Under the pieces are notes generated by a model, which was not told where the DNA came from, did no database searches, and saw only the letters and a program-made list of their open reading frames with translations. The translations under genes were made by a program, and so were the position numbers. Of a stretch of DNA of 64,000 nt, positions 33,619-44,299 are shown one piece after another. Each line of letters starts with the position of its first letter. Within the stretch, counting starts at the first letter, position 1. The stretch lies in NCBI GenBank assembly GCA_963678705.1, contig OY783209.1, positions 16,430,001-16,494,000 of the forward strand, read 5' to 3'. Source of the DNA: Panorpa germanica (lineage: Eukaryota > Arthropoda > Insecta > Mecoptera > Panorpidae).

Positions 33619-34745
33619 TTGGGTAATGGTATATGTTGGGATTCAGTGACATGTGAGATGGTATTTATGATGGTATCCGGTACTATACAGACCTCATTTG
33701 TATGCGCAATATCTAAAGGTGGAATTGTAGGTGATTGCACGTTATTAATAGACGTATTCACAGTAAGTTGTGGTGTTGTAGTCTCTATAAGGTTATTTGA
33801 TGCAATTGATGTTACAGTATTTGGTTCTATATTTTGATTATTGTCGTTGTTGTTGTTATTGGTTGCAAGATTACGGCCATAATACCTGCGCTTGCGTTGG
33901 CGCGTGTCTGGAGGGCTGATTTCAGATCCAGGTGGATTAATTTTACTTTCCAGATCACCTCTTATGTGTTTACGTTCGTGATTGACGACACCCTGGTTTG
34001 ATAACCAAGTGTATTCACAATATTTACATTTGAACCTAAATTGAACCAATGGCCTGTTATTTGTTAATTGTGGTGCTAAACAGTATACCAGATGCCAAGA
34101 GGGCTTGTTTGTAATTAAAGAGCAGCATATGTTACAGAAAAAGATGACGGTTTTTATTCTGGTTTCGTGTTGTTGCTCAAGGTGACGTTTGAGGTTTTGT
34201 TTAGATGTTGTCCAAGCGAAGCATTTGAACATTTTGTCACAGCCAGTTTCAGTGCAAGTCATTGCTTCAGGTGTTGGGAAATAAATGGTTAATGCATCAT
34301 TTTGTCTTGTAGGTTGGTTGTTTAAAATCAAATCAGAAGTTAATACTATATTTACATCATTACTCTTATTTTTAGTTTTATTATTAACATTATTACGATT
34401 TGTAGATTTAATTGATGACAAAGACGATTCTGAATTCGTGAAGTCAGGGTCTATTACTGAGTCATCGACACCTTCTTCAAATGTGTAGTTTAAAGTTATT
34501 AATTCCGGGGATTTGGATGAGTTGGATGGTATGTTTCCTTTTTCATTTCCCGGCAATATAATGTCATTACTGACAACGTCTATCGCATTTGTTGCCAAAT
34601 CAACCCATTCAGCATCCAATTGAAACACGTCATCAGTAATGTCATTATTTTTCCTTGGTTGGAGGAGATCCAAGTGGCTGGGAAAGGGGGGGATCGTCCG
34701 AAATACTACCAGACCTCTTAGAGTTAACGGTTGTAGAAATTTCAA
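33609..34745 (-). pseudogene. R2-like N-terminal protein with three intact zinc fingers, gamma copy 2
   Basis: The 378-codon frame holds three fingers with all ligands: CCHH (C164, C169, H188, H193), CCHC (C204, C207, H218, C222) and CCHH (C240, C243, H256, H260). A basic stretch TRQRKRRYYGRN follows at about residues 281-292, then Asn/Thr-rich sequence to the frame end, where the RT-entry frame begins with a 10-base overlap. Three fingers in this order are the signature of the R2-A group, where they contact target DNA. No start Met is certain, since the family often lacks an obvious one. Confidence 0.8.
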
Positions 34746-35640
34746 AAGACTGTGTTAGTCTTTTCGGCTTTACTATATATATTAGTAGTACTATATAGCC
34801 GTTTTCTATATTTTTGTTAATATTTTTATTCTTTGACCGTGTGTCTAACAATTTAATTAATTCCGCAAGATCGGTTTTCATGTTTTTAACTACTTTGTCT
34901 TCTAAAATCTCAAACCTGTAATTAGTTTGCCTTACAGGTAACTCTTTACAGGTTGGAGATTTTATTATATTTTTGATATTATTTTGCGCATTGCTTTCAT
35001 TGCTGATTATTATATCACGATCAATTGGTTGATCCAACGAATTTTTCGAACTATTGAAAGAATTTTCAACTTTTGAATTTGATAAAAACATTATTTGAGG
35101 ACAGGTAATTAATTTTCTTACAATTTTTTTTTTTTGTGAAAGATTAAATAACCCCTTTATTGTTGGAATTAAATTACCTTTAGTTTTAGTTTAAGTTTAA
35201 AATGAACTGTCTAATGATTTTGAAATTTTGTTCAAGTTATGGTTCTCAAATGGAGCGCATGGATGCGTTAAATTTAAGCTTTCTGAGGCGAATGGTTTGA
35301 TACTGCTGAGAATAATTTTCTTTAACAAATTCTTGTCGGAGTTATTTGAAGATGAATTATTTGATTTTAATAACTTCCGCATATGACCGTGAAGTATTAC
35401 CTAAAAATAAATCTTCTGATTTGTTGCTTAAAATTGAACTTTTTGCATATTCTGATATTATTATTGAGCGTATTTTGTCATCATTCATTGTAGTACTATG
35501 AATTTTGTTTTAAGTAGTATGTTTATTAACGCTTTTGTTTACATCTATATTTGTTTTAACTACGGTTTCTGAAAATAATTTGGAATTTGTATCTGAATCT
35601 GTTTGTTCAGATTGAGAACTGGAAATATTAGGAGAGATTA
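34746..35640 (-). pseudogene. Upstream Ser/Asn-rich region of R2-like gamma copy 2
   Basis: Frames 35091-34645 and 35382-35197 are Lys/Asn/Ser-rich. The second ends with HPCAPFENHNLNKISKS, which lines up with KPCAPFEKIN in the beta element, and 35379-35640 lines up with 8365-8690. The function of this region is unknown; its presence in two subfamilies shows it belongs to the element. Confidence 0.5.
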
Positions 35641-37645
35641 AGATGTTGTAGAGTATTGGAGAGAGGATACTGCCTTGTGGCACACCAGCACATATATTGT
35701 ATGTACTGGAGTATGCCTTCCTACTCTGACTGTAAATGTTCTGTTGCTAATGTAGTTGTCTATAAACTTTATAAAAGTGGATGGGAACTTTACTAAGTAC
35801 ATCTTATACAACAGCCCACGGTGCCATACAGTATCGAAAGCTCCCTAAACATCAAAGAAAGCACCTGCACAGTGTTCCCTTGCATTGAGCGCTTTTGCTA
35901 CGTATTCGGTGACACGCAAAGTTGCGTGTGTGGTATTATGTTTTTGTCTAAAACCAAACTGGTCGTTAGACACAATGTTGTGTCTTGTCAAGTATAATGT
36001 AAGACGTTCGTTAATACCTCTTTCCATCACCTTGGAGATAGCGGGTAATAGTGAAATAGGCCGATAACTACTCGAAAATTTTGGATCTTTCGTGCCTTTT
36101 TTAACAGGTATAATGACAGCGTGTTTCCATCGTGCTGGGAAGTGTTTGAAAAGAAGGCACTTATTGACTATGTTCGTCAGCAACGCGATTGGTTTCCGGT
36201 CGAGAATTTTGAAAAAATCAATTTTGATATCGTCAATACCAGCAGATTTCCTAATTTTACTATCCTGAATCAATGATTGAATATGATTACTGGTTGTAAA
36301 TCTTAATAAAGACGTATCGCTGCCGCCCATATTAGGAAATTCTGCCTCATACCATTCATTAACCCTTGAAGTAAAAATAGGATCATGAACATCCTCATGG
36401 TCCCTAAATCTTGTAGCTAAGTGAATAGCGATCGCATCCTCTTTGCTACGTGCAGAAAAACAAGTACCATTCGGTGTACGTATCTCCTGGATTGGACGAA
36501 ACGCTGGAAGTAAATCTTTAGGTAATTTGTGGAGGGTTTCGAAATCATTGCTACTATTCGCGACTTCTAATTTTGTCTGCCATTCCAAGTTTTTGTGAAT
36601 AAGTATTTGTGACCTGACGAGACGTCGCAGGCGTTCGTACACAGTTTTATCCGAAGATCTCCGTCTACTCTGCCATAAAGCGCGAGCCCTTCTCATCAGG
36701 TGTATAGTCTGTACAATGTGCGGTGGTAGTGACTGTGAACGAACCTGATATGGCAAAATACTGCGTTTTATAACCATATTCATTTTATCATTGAGAGATA
36801 ATATAATATCTTTAATGTCCAGGGTTGTGTTCATTACTGGATTCGCAGTAGCAATGGATTCGTTCAACAGATGGCGGAAAGTGTTAGTGTCAATATTAGA
36901 AATCCGTGGATTTCTTTGACACTTGTTTTTCTGGAACTTGACGTGACAGTCAAACTGAAGTATCACGGCACGGTGATCCAAACTAAGGTGTGCAGATGTA
37001 CTAATCTCTTTCGGATAGAAGATGCCCTTAAAAAGGAAGATATCAACTATGTCCGGAAGTGTACTGACATATGGGTAAAGTGTAGGTGTATCTGGGCCCA
37101 TAACGTCAACAGAATGATTAAACGCAAACGTTTGCAGCGTACGCCCGGGGACATTCGTCCAGCGGGAGTTCCACCTAACGCTTTTTGCGTTTAAATCACC
37201 GCCAACAATTATGCGCTCATGTGTAGCGAAAAGTGTGACAAGGTTTTCGAGCAAAAGTCTCCGGGATGGTGAACGGTATACACTAGCAATTAAAGTATCT
37301 TGATTAGATACTTTAACCACGTTTAAAGCAATCCACCTTTAAGCAGTCGTTTCCAGACACCTAAGGTTTTCAATACGCATAACAGTATGGGTCACTGACG
37401 GATGTATTAATAAAGCGGTGCCACCACCAACCCTATCGCGATCACTTCTATAGAGTTTGTATGGCTGAAATGAAATGTCTCGTGTTCAGTATTTAATTTA
37501 GTTTCCTGAAGCAGTACAATATGTTGGTTAAATTCCTGTAAAAAAGGGTTATTTCAGGCGCATTACCTAAAAGCCCATTTACGTTAAATGTTACTATTTT
37601 AAGTTTTGTAAATTTGTCCACATATCTAAAATTATTATGATCCAT
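35641..37645 (-). pseudogene. Jockey-like ORF2 (EN and part of RT), copy B
   Basis: ORF2 starts at ATG 37645, overlapping the ORF1 stop (TAATG). After damaged sequence at 37321-37600, including a short extra insertion near 37325, a 491-codon frame (37320-35845) runs through IIVGGDLNAKSVRWNSRW, LSLDHRAVILQF (the usual SSDH is SLDH, so the Asp-His pair remains but Ser is Leu) and the RT entry YRPISLLPAISKVME, FRQKHNTTHATL, ending at AFFDV with a stop. The rest of the RT is cut at 35641, before the YADD motif. Confidence 0.82.
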
Positions 37646-39453
37646 TAACATAAGAATTGCAATAATGGTTGGAGATTCAAGTCTGGAAGAAAGGTATTAA
37701 TTAAGTGGAGTACTGCTTTTAATATGGTTTTAATTAGCGGTAAAATTGGTTTTATGGAGTTTATTAGTGTAAGTATGTCGAATAATTGATCTGCAACTTG
37801 AGGATTTGGCCTCCTAGATCTCGAACGAGACCTAGAAAACCGTGGATTTGAGTGTTGCCGTGTTGACGGAGGAAAAGGAGGGAAATCTACGGTGGATTGA
37901 TTATTTATTATATTTGGTGTTACAATATTAGGCTGAGGTTCAGGGGCAACATTATTTCTTGTAGCGGGGACACCTTTTGGTTCATTTGTTTGATTATTTT
38001 TATTTTGATTTTTTTGATTTTTATTATTTTTTTGGTTATTTTTAGATTTTTTGTTATTTTTATTATTAATTTTTGTCGCATTATGAATTAAAGGCGGCCC
38101 AAAAGATTCTAGGGAATTTAGTTCGGCCTCCGTCAACTTTGGCAACGTCGGTAAAGGTTCAGGGGTGTAAATAATGGGAATGGAAACGTTTGAAACCTGG
38201 CTTGTATTTGTAGGAACTGCTACTGCTGCTGCTACCACTGCTGCTGGTGCTGCTGTTGCTGTTGTTGGAATATTCCGTGCTTGCTGGGTCCAGGCACTCC
38301 TCATTGGAATGGGGGCATCCCGGAATTGTACACGTTGTTGCACGGGTTGTGGTCTACGTTGAGCAGTTGCAGATTCCTGTCCAGGGTTCCTGTTTCCTAG
38401 CTGCATATTGTGGTTTTCTATAAGCCTCTCTCTGATCTTCATAAATACAGGGCACCCTCTGTATCTGGCGTTATGGGGGCCATGGCAGGAGGCGCACTTG
38501 TAGTATGATTTTGCGTCAGCTCTCCCAGACAGAGGACATTTTTCAGCTGTGTGTTTACCTGCGCATAGCATGCAAGCGTGGTTATTCCTGCATGTAACGC
38601 TGTTGTGGCCGAAGCGTTGACACCGGTGGCATTGCGCGGGCACCATCCCTCCAATGTACTCTTTCTCTTTGGAGCAGTACATGTTAAGAAAAGTCTCGTT
38701 TAGTTTGTCAATGCGCTTATTATTCGCTGTGTTGGGCAGTATTACTAGATACAGCGGCATCAGTTCACCAGTGCGTTGATTTTTCAGCAGGTGGACGCTG
38801 ATGAAAGTTAATTTGACAGCAGTAAGGTACTGCTCTATGAATATTATCTTGGTGTTATATGGGAGACCTCTAATGACGCGTTTGATTGGCAACTCACTTA
38901 CGTCTGTTGTCAATGCAGCATACTTGACATTACTATTGTCAAGTGCTGCAGTTGCTGCGCGGTGTTGATCGGTATTGTCAAAGTAAATCTTAAGGACGCC
39001 CTTAAGATTGTCATTCTTCGTGATAAGTTTTTTGATGCCTGCAGCCTTCATAATTAGGACCGTGATATCGTACAGCGTCATCTCCTGTACGAATGGCACA
39101 TCAATATGTGATACCTTACCGGTGTATGGCTTAGTAGGTGGTACTGGTGTTGTAGTTCCAGAACGGGTTCCGGAAGGGGTTGTCACTGGTATTGTAGCTT
39201 TTGGTGGTCCAGCTATAGTAAGTTCGTCTCCGCTGTCGTCAGGCAAGGCAACTATCTGCGGTATATCATCGCAGTCCTTATCTATGTCCATTCCTGTTAT
39301 TTCACTTAAAGATTGTCCTAAAGTGGGGGATGGTGGTCTGGTTGTCATTGTCTGGGAGGAGGTTGTTAAGTCTGTACTTGTTTTTATGAGTCAACGACGT
39401 TTTCCCTTCAGAAGAATATTTGTAGTAAACTCCGTATTCCTTTCCTGGCTCAT
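37645..39453 (-). pseudogene. Jockey-like ORF1 (gag-like), copy B
   Basis: The ancestral start is the ATG at 39453, but a TGA at 39393-39391 interrupts after about 20 codons, where copy A reads Arg-Leu. From 39348 the frame is open for 567 codons. PRE_C2HC-like sequence spans about residues 150-235; knuckles are C240-C253 (CHRCQRFGHNSVTC), C259-C271 and C285-C299. A low-complexity Asn/Lys tract and an RSRSRSRR motif precede a hydrophobic C-terminus. ORF1 ends in TAATG shared with ORF2, a layout that suggests stop-restart translation. Confidence 0.85.
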
Positions 39454-39905
39454 GGTGAATACTAAATTATTGCTAACCCTCAAAGGGTTGGAACAATAAA
39501 ACAACAAACAATTCACATAAACACATACAAGGAAATATCAATTATCAATTACAAACACAGATTAAAATGTCAAAAATGTCAATATAATGTTTTACTGCGG
39601 CCGCGACAATGTCAAAATAATGTTTTTATGAGAGTTATAATTAATTTCACAAAATCATACAAGGGAACACAAATTATAAAAATAAAATGGCCGCGACAAA
39701 TGTCAATAATATTTTTGTGAGAGTTATAAACTCAAAATACTCAGAATATTAAATTAATATACACAAAATCTAACCTTAAATTATCCAAATTGTCTTCCTC
39801 CTGTCTCTATCAATCACAATACTCACAAACATTATCACTAAATTAATTTAACACCATATTTATTAATGTTTTAAATATAATAATGTTATTTTGAGGTTAA
39901 CTCCT
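39454..39905 (-). promoter_or_regulatory. Jockey-like 5' UTR, copy B
   Basis: It matches the 5' UTR of copy A, with the GGCCGCGACAA motif twice (near 39598 and 39690), but has only one of the outer repeat blocks. The element end is taken at CTCCTGTCA, the last sequence shared with copy A before the flanks diverge. Confidence 0.5.
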
Positions 39906-39912
39906 GTCACAT

Positions 39913-40618
39913 TCGTTACCAATATGTGTACGGTCGGTATTGAGCTATCATCATTTAGGCTCTCTGCACGCCAAAGAAGTTAAGCTTAATATTATGTAAA
40001 AGATGCAGTGCCGGAAGGAAGCGCCTTCCATAACCTGCGATAGTAAACTTTTGAAAATACATGGAAAAGAAATTAGAAAATTAGTTGACATACCTGCTTA
40101 AAAAGAATTTAGTGCCATTCTTTGGACCGAATGGATATTTCGCGTTAATATAGCTATAAAATAAACTAAGAAGTCTGTATAGGGCGAGTTTATAACGAAA
40201 ATTTAACAAAAACGCCTTACAAATATCGGATATGCAACCAATTGTACACCTTACGTGCACAATTTGAAGTATATCGTAACATCTGTAATGACATAATTTT
40301 GACAAGTGATTTATATGTAGAAATGTTTAAAAGTATACAAATTAAGTTATAGAACGTAATTTTGCTATATGTCTAGTACAGCGTGGGACGAAATATGGTG
40401 GATATTAAAATCCAGTACAGTCAGTATGCATCAATGTCAAAATAATCTGACCAACTTATAATAGTCCAGAAGAACTATTATAAATTTATCGTCATTGAAT
40501 TATTTCCTAATAGTTTAAGACTATCGATGCGTCAGCGGGAACAGTAGGGCGTTCAATGATTGAACGCGGCATCTTCACTAATGTGTAATCACTTGCCTGG
40601 TAGGATCCTAGTTCTCGT
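39913..40618. repeat. 0.7-kb dispersed repeat, copy 2
   Basis: Partner of 26715-27405 with scattered substitutions and indels, ending in the same TAGGATCCTAGTTCT phrase. On its left is the 5' end of Jockey B, on its right unrelated purine-rich sequence. It may be a remnant of a third element lying next to both Jockey copies. Confidence 0.7.
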
Positions 40619-41340
40619 ATAAAGGGGTTTGTGCTGGCTGGAAGAGATCTGTAAAAGGAAATTGCCTTTGCGTGGCCTTTGCGAAATTGCCTTATGCGTA
40701 AGACTAAGGTAATAATTGTGAATACTTGAACGAGTCATTGAGTATGAACGAGAGAAACTACCAGAATGCAAGACGTTATGAGATGAAGATTCCGATGAAA
40801 TCGATGCAAATTGAAAGATGAAGAAAACAATACGAAATGACGAAGTCCATGAATAATCGAGAAGAAATTAAGGGTCTAAGTAAAGCAGTAATCACTTAAG
40901 AAGAAAACATATATCATGTGTGTAGTAAACTACAAGTATTGTAAACAGAACGAGAATTTACAAATACTATGGACATTAAAAACTATCAGTATTGTTTATA
41001 TGAAATATGAAACCTATGCTAAGTCGTGAAGCAGTAGGGAAGGACGCATTCGAAAACAAACCGAGGCAGAGCGTATTCGAAACGAAGAAAGTATTCACTT
41101 ATTTATCAAAGTTAATCGTATATTGTTATGAAACTATGAGAATGAAATCTACCTATATACAGCAGATAAAGAAGAATTATTTTAATTATCAACGGCTATA
41201 TATGATTGATTTATTGATTTAAATTTTATATTACATTTATTTTATTAAGGTTTCAATTATGAATGAATCTAGAAATACGGGAAAGACTAATAAAATTATA
41301 ATCATTGGATTATAGATTTTAATTTAAAAACGGGAAGCAA
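40619..41340 (+). other. Degenerate purine-rich region ending in a polypurine tract
   Basis: No recognised protein is seen; a 71-codon plus-strand frame at 41007 has no known motif. The last bases, AAAAACGGGAAGCAA, lie directly before the LTR start at 41341 and look like a polypurine tract, which would make this the decayed internal end of the same LTR element. Confidence 0.4.
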
Positions 41341-42112
41341 TGTAACAGTCCCATATAGATTTATTAATTATTGATAATATATTTTAACTAACTATTTAGG
41401 AACCATTGAAAAGGGTCATATACAAAGTAATACAAAGTATTTTTAATAGTTTAAGGCGCCTAACTGGCGGGAACATTATTTACATTAAGTATTGCTTTAT
41501 CGTTAAGACCAAGTCTCATATAAATATTATATTCAAAACTGCTGACGTAGTATTTACAATAACCCAAGTAGTGATGATGTAATAAGTTGATGAAGTCATA
41601 CATTGAACAAAGACTTTGAAGATATATAAACTTAGTTTAAGAGAGGAGGAGCGATCAGTCCATCTTGATCACGAGGTCAGACCATCAGACCAGCCCAGAG
41701 AGTCGGTCGGGTTTAAGTCAGTCGCCCCAGTTTAAGTTACTAAGAATTGTATTGAATAATTGATAGAATAATAAAAGAAAATAGTGTTAATGAATCCCTT
41801 GTTTTAATTGTAAAAGTACTTAGAGTTAACGGTCGCGTCGCGTTAAATAAAGTGATTGTCCAAAGCAGAGGAAGCTGCCTGCAGAGAAAGCACAAAAAGT
41901 AAGTAAAACCTAATATATTTATGTAATATGATTAGATAAGGTAATAAGTCCTGATAGATATATAAGTCTCCACAAGTAGCTTGGTCATCCGACTCAAGGA
42001 GAACCAGATCTCCATAAAGAACCCCCGTTTGAGAAGATCGTAGAATCGCTCTCATAAAATAAGTAACTACCACCATATATAGATAGTAGTAGATATATGG
42101 GGTAGGGTTACA
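41341..42112 (+). repeat. Gypsy-type LTR (probably a 3' LTR)
   Basis: The 772-base block starts TGTAACAGTCCCATATAG and ends with the inverted counterpart ATATGGGGTAGGGTTACA. A TATATAA box at 41622 is followed about 30 bases on by a GATCAGTC initiator-like site, and AATAAA signals follow near 41769 and 41844. Its right edge cuts a Harbinger transposase gene. The flanks do not form an obvious target duplication, in line with a 3' LTR whose 5' partner is elsewhere or lost. Confidence 0.6.
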
Positions 42113-42685
42113 CTATGTTGTAAAAGCCCATATTTACTGCTTGTATTTCTGAGACAGTTGTTGACATTTTCACATACGCTGGTCTTAATTCTGCTATTGC
42201 AGTGGTGACTCGGTGAACTGTTCTAGATGCTGTTGACTTATGCACTTCAGAAAAATCTCCAACCACAATTAAAAAACTCCCTGTTGCATAATATCTCAGA
42301 GTCAATAACAACTGATTCATTGGAGATAGAGACGTAGTATCATTTCTGAAACACATACACAGATAACTAGTGTGCATTATTTTAAGGTTATGCTTAAGTG
42401 ATTTTACAGTATAAGTATATACATATAGCTGTGTTTTATATATAACCTGCTACTTGAAAATTCGAACTTGTTATTAATGAGATCTAAAATCTTCAATACA
42501 GTTGCCTTTTGGTAGCGAAATTTTTCATAGAAATGCATGTCATTTAAGTCATGCAAATAATTTGATTTTTTTTTAATAACTTTCTTATTTCTCAACTTAG
42601 TACTATATTCGTATAAGAGCTGGTCTTCCTTATCATCTGTTATTGCTAATTGATTATAGTCACTTACAAATAACAAAGAATTCAT
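42108..42685 (-). pseudogene. PIF/Harbinger transposase, N-terminal half with one intron
   Basis: Exon 1 (42685-42447) starts MNSLLFVSDYNQ and contains MHFYEKFRYQKATVLKI, the helix-turn-helix entry of HARBI1-type proteins. A 101-base intron (42446-42346) with GT and TTTCAG ends joins it in frame to exon 2: SLSPMNQLLLTLRYYATGS, GDFSEVHKSTASRTVHRV and MGFYN. The frame ends at 42108 because the LTR at 41341-42112 supplies the stop. The catalytic DDE half is missing, so the enzyme is inactive. A PIF/Harbinger transposase needs this plus a Myb-like partner, not seen here. Confidence 0.75.
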
Positions 42686-42863
42686 AATAAATAATTTAAT
42701 TTATTAATATTATAACCTAAAATATTATAATAATGATAGCTAAACTGGCTGAGATAGCATGTTATTTTATCTCTGTTGCACACTTACTCCGGGTTAAATA
42801 TTAAAACCTTGATTTATGACGGGATATCTTACTCCGCGATATTAGTTCCGAGTTAGCGGGCCC
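42113..42863 (-). mobile_element. PIF/Harbinger element A (3' half replaced by an LTR)
   Basis: Carries the transposase fragment and, on its right, noncoding sequence ending GCGGGCCC followed by TAA at 42864-42866. Harbinger elements duplicate a TWA target. Sequence 42600-42850 recurs in inverted orientation in elements B and C. Its outer end lacks the GGTTTTATGG part of the terminal repeat found in B, C and D. Confidence 0.7.
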
Positions 42864-42866
42864 TAA

Positions 42867-43588
42867 GGCCCGGTTTTATGGTTTTTTATTTACTTCGGGG
42901 TTATGAAACCCGGAGTTAGTTTAGTTCGGTACTTAATTTTGTATCGGGTTTTATCATCCAAATTTAATCCCGTGTTAGTTAGTAGAGACGTAAACCATAT
43001 TTTATGAAATTCGAATATAATTATATTATGGTTCGTCTTACTACCGAACTAAATAGCTAACTCTCGAATTAAACAAAAAATGGGTTTTATCATCAAGGAA
43101 TAACGCTAACTCGGAACTAAAATCGCGGAGTATGATATCCCGTCATAAATCAAGGTTTAAATATTTAACCCGGAGTAAGTGTGCAACAGAGAAAAATTAT
43201 CATGCTATCTCAGCCAGTTTAGCTATTATTATTATAATATTTTAGGTTATATTATTAAATTATTGTTTATTATGAATTTTGTGAGTGACCATAATCAATT
43301 ATCAATAACAGATGATGAGGAAGATCAGCTATTATACAAATATAGTACTAAGTTGAGAAATCCGTCATTTTTAAAATGTTTTAAAACAATAATTAAACTG
43401 AATCTGGCATTCTTGTGGGTTTACAACTGTAAACAAATATTCGAATTTCATAAAATATGGTTTAAGTCTCTACTAACTAACACGGGATTAAATTTGGATG
43501 ATAAAACCCGATACAAAATTAAGTACCGGACTACACTAACTCCGGGTTTCATAACCCCGAAGTAAATAAAAAACCATAAAACCGGCCC
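42867..43588 (+). mobile_element. PIF/Harbinger-derived element B (foldback ends)
   Basis: Starts GGCCCGGTTTTATGG and ends with its inverse CCATAAAACCGGCCC; TAA flanks both sides. About the first 155 bases are an inverted copy of the last 155, so the element could fold into a long hairpin. Internally, after a remnant of the normal left end at about 43027, it carries the start of the transposase (ATG 43272). Confidence 0.75.
43272..43565 (+). pseudogene. Harbinger transposase N-terminal remnant in element B
   Basis: From ATG 43272 the frame reads NFVSDHNQLSITDDEEDQLL then YKYSTKLRN, matching the transposase start of element A, and afterwards runs into element-end sequence without further transposase motifs. 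Element C has the same remnant from about 43847 with an earlier stop at 43984. These are deletion derivatives, not functional genes. Confidence 0.65.
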
Positions 43589-43591
43589 TAA

Positions 43592-44154
43592 GGCCCGGTT
43601 TTATGGTTCGTCTTACTACCGAACTAAATAGCTAACTCCCGAATTAAACGAAAAATGGGTTTTATCATCAAGGATTAACGCTAACTCGGAAGTAAAATCG
43701 CGGAGTAAGATATCCCGTCATAAATTTAGGTTTAAATATTTAACCCGGAGTAAGTGTGCAACAGAGATAAAATATCGTGCTATCTCAGCCAGTTTAGCTC
43801 TCATTATTATAATATTTTAGGTTATAATATTAAATTATTGCTTATTATGAATTTTGTGAGTGACCATAATCAATTATCAATAACAGATGATGAGGAAGAT
43901 CAGCTATTATACAAATATAGTACTAAGTTGAGAAATTTAAAATGTTTTAAAACAATAATTAAACTGAATCTGGCATTCCCATAGGTTTACAACTGTAAAC
44001 AAATATTCGAATTTCATAAAATATGGTTTACGTCTCTACTAACTAACACAAGATTAAATTTGGATGATAAAACCCGATACAAAAATAAGTACTGAACTAA
44101 ACTAACTCCGGGTTTCATAACCCCGAAGTAAATAAAAAACCATAAAACCGGCCC
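43592..44154 (+). mobile_element. PIF/Harbinger-derived element C
   Basis: A 563-base element from GGCCCGGTTTTATGG to CCATAAAACCGGCCC, with TAA at 43589-43591 and 44155-44157. Its left end continues TTCGTCTTACTACCG, unlike element B's, so this is the normal non-foldback form. It retains only the N-terminal transposase remnant. Confidence 0.75.
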
Positions 44155-44299
44155 TAAGAAAATACAGTAGCATTAAACAAATTTTATACTACTAAACATG
44201 CATATATCCGAGTATATATAAAATAATTTAAGGGTATAATTTATTTCAGCATTGTACCATTTATGCAAGGTAAACAGCGCATGCGCAGTATTGCATACG

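Larger units (their letters stand above)
32200..35640 (-). mobile_element. R2-like non-LTR retrotransposon, subfamily gamma copy 2 (3'-truncated)
   Basis: The minus strand holds the N-terminal upstream region, three zinc fingers and the RT up to shortly after motif C, then stops where Jockey A's 5' end lies. The 5' end is cut at 35640 by Jockey B. It complements gamma-1 but overlaps it in the RT. The 5' part matches beta (8365-8690 and 6960-7010) but lacks about 1.3 kb present there. Confidence 0.82.
35641..39905 (-). mobile_element. Jockey/X-element-like LINE, copy B (3'-truncated in RT)
   Basis: Same family and orientation as copy A. It keeps the 5' UTR and ORF1 but stops inside the RT at a point equivalent to 27841 of copy A, directly joined to R2-like gamma-2 sequence. 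Its 5' side abuts the second 0.7-kb repeat. The two Jockey copies lack their 3' ends at different points. Confidence 0.85.

Noticed and set aside
1-35640. A ribosomal RNA locus hosting the R2-like copies
   Set aside because: I found no stretch resembling 28S, 18S or 5.8S rRNA in the window, nor the well-known R2 target sequence.
24641-35640. Gamma-1 and gamma-2 as the two halves of one R2-like element split by Jockey A
   Set aside because: Both contain the same roughly 370-base RT segment (26330-26700 and 32215-32580) with differences, so they are two copies or a diverged duplication.
41843-42076. A minus-strand 77-codon gene next to the Harbinger fragment
   Set aside because: It lies wholly within the LTR, has no transposase motif and no counterpart elsewhere.
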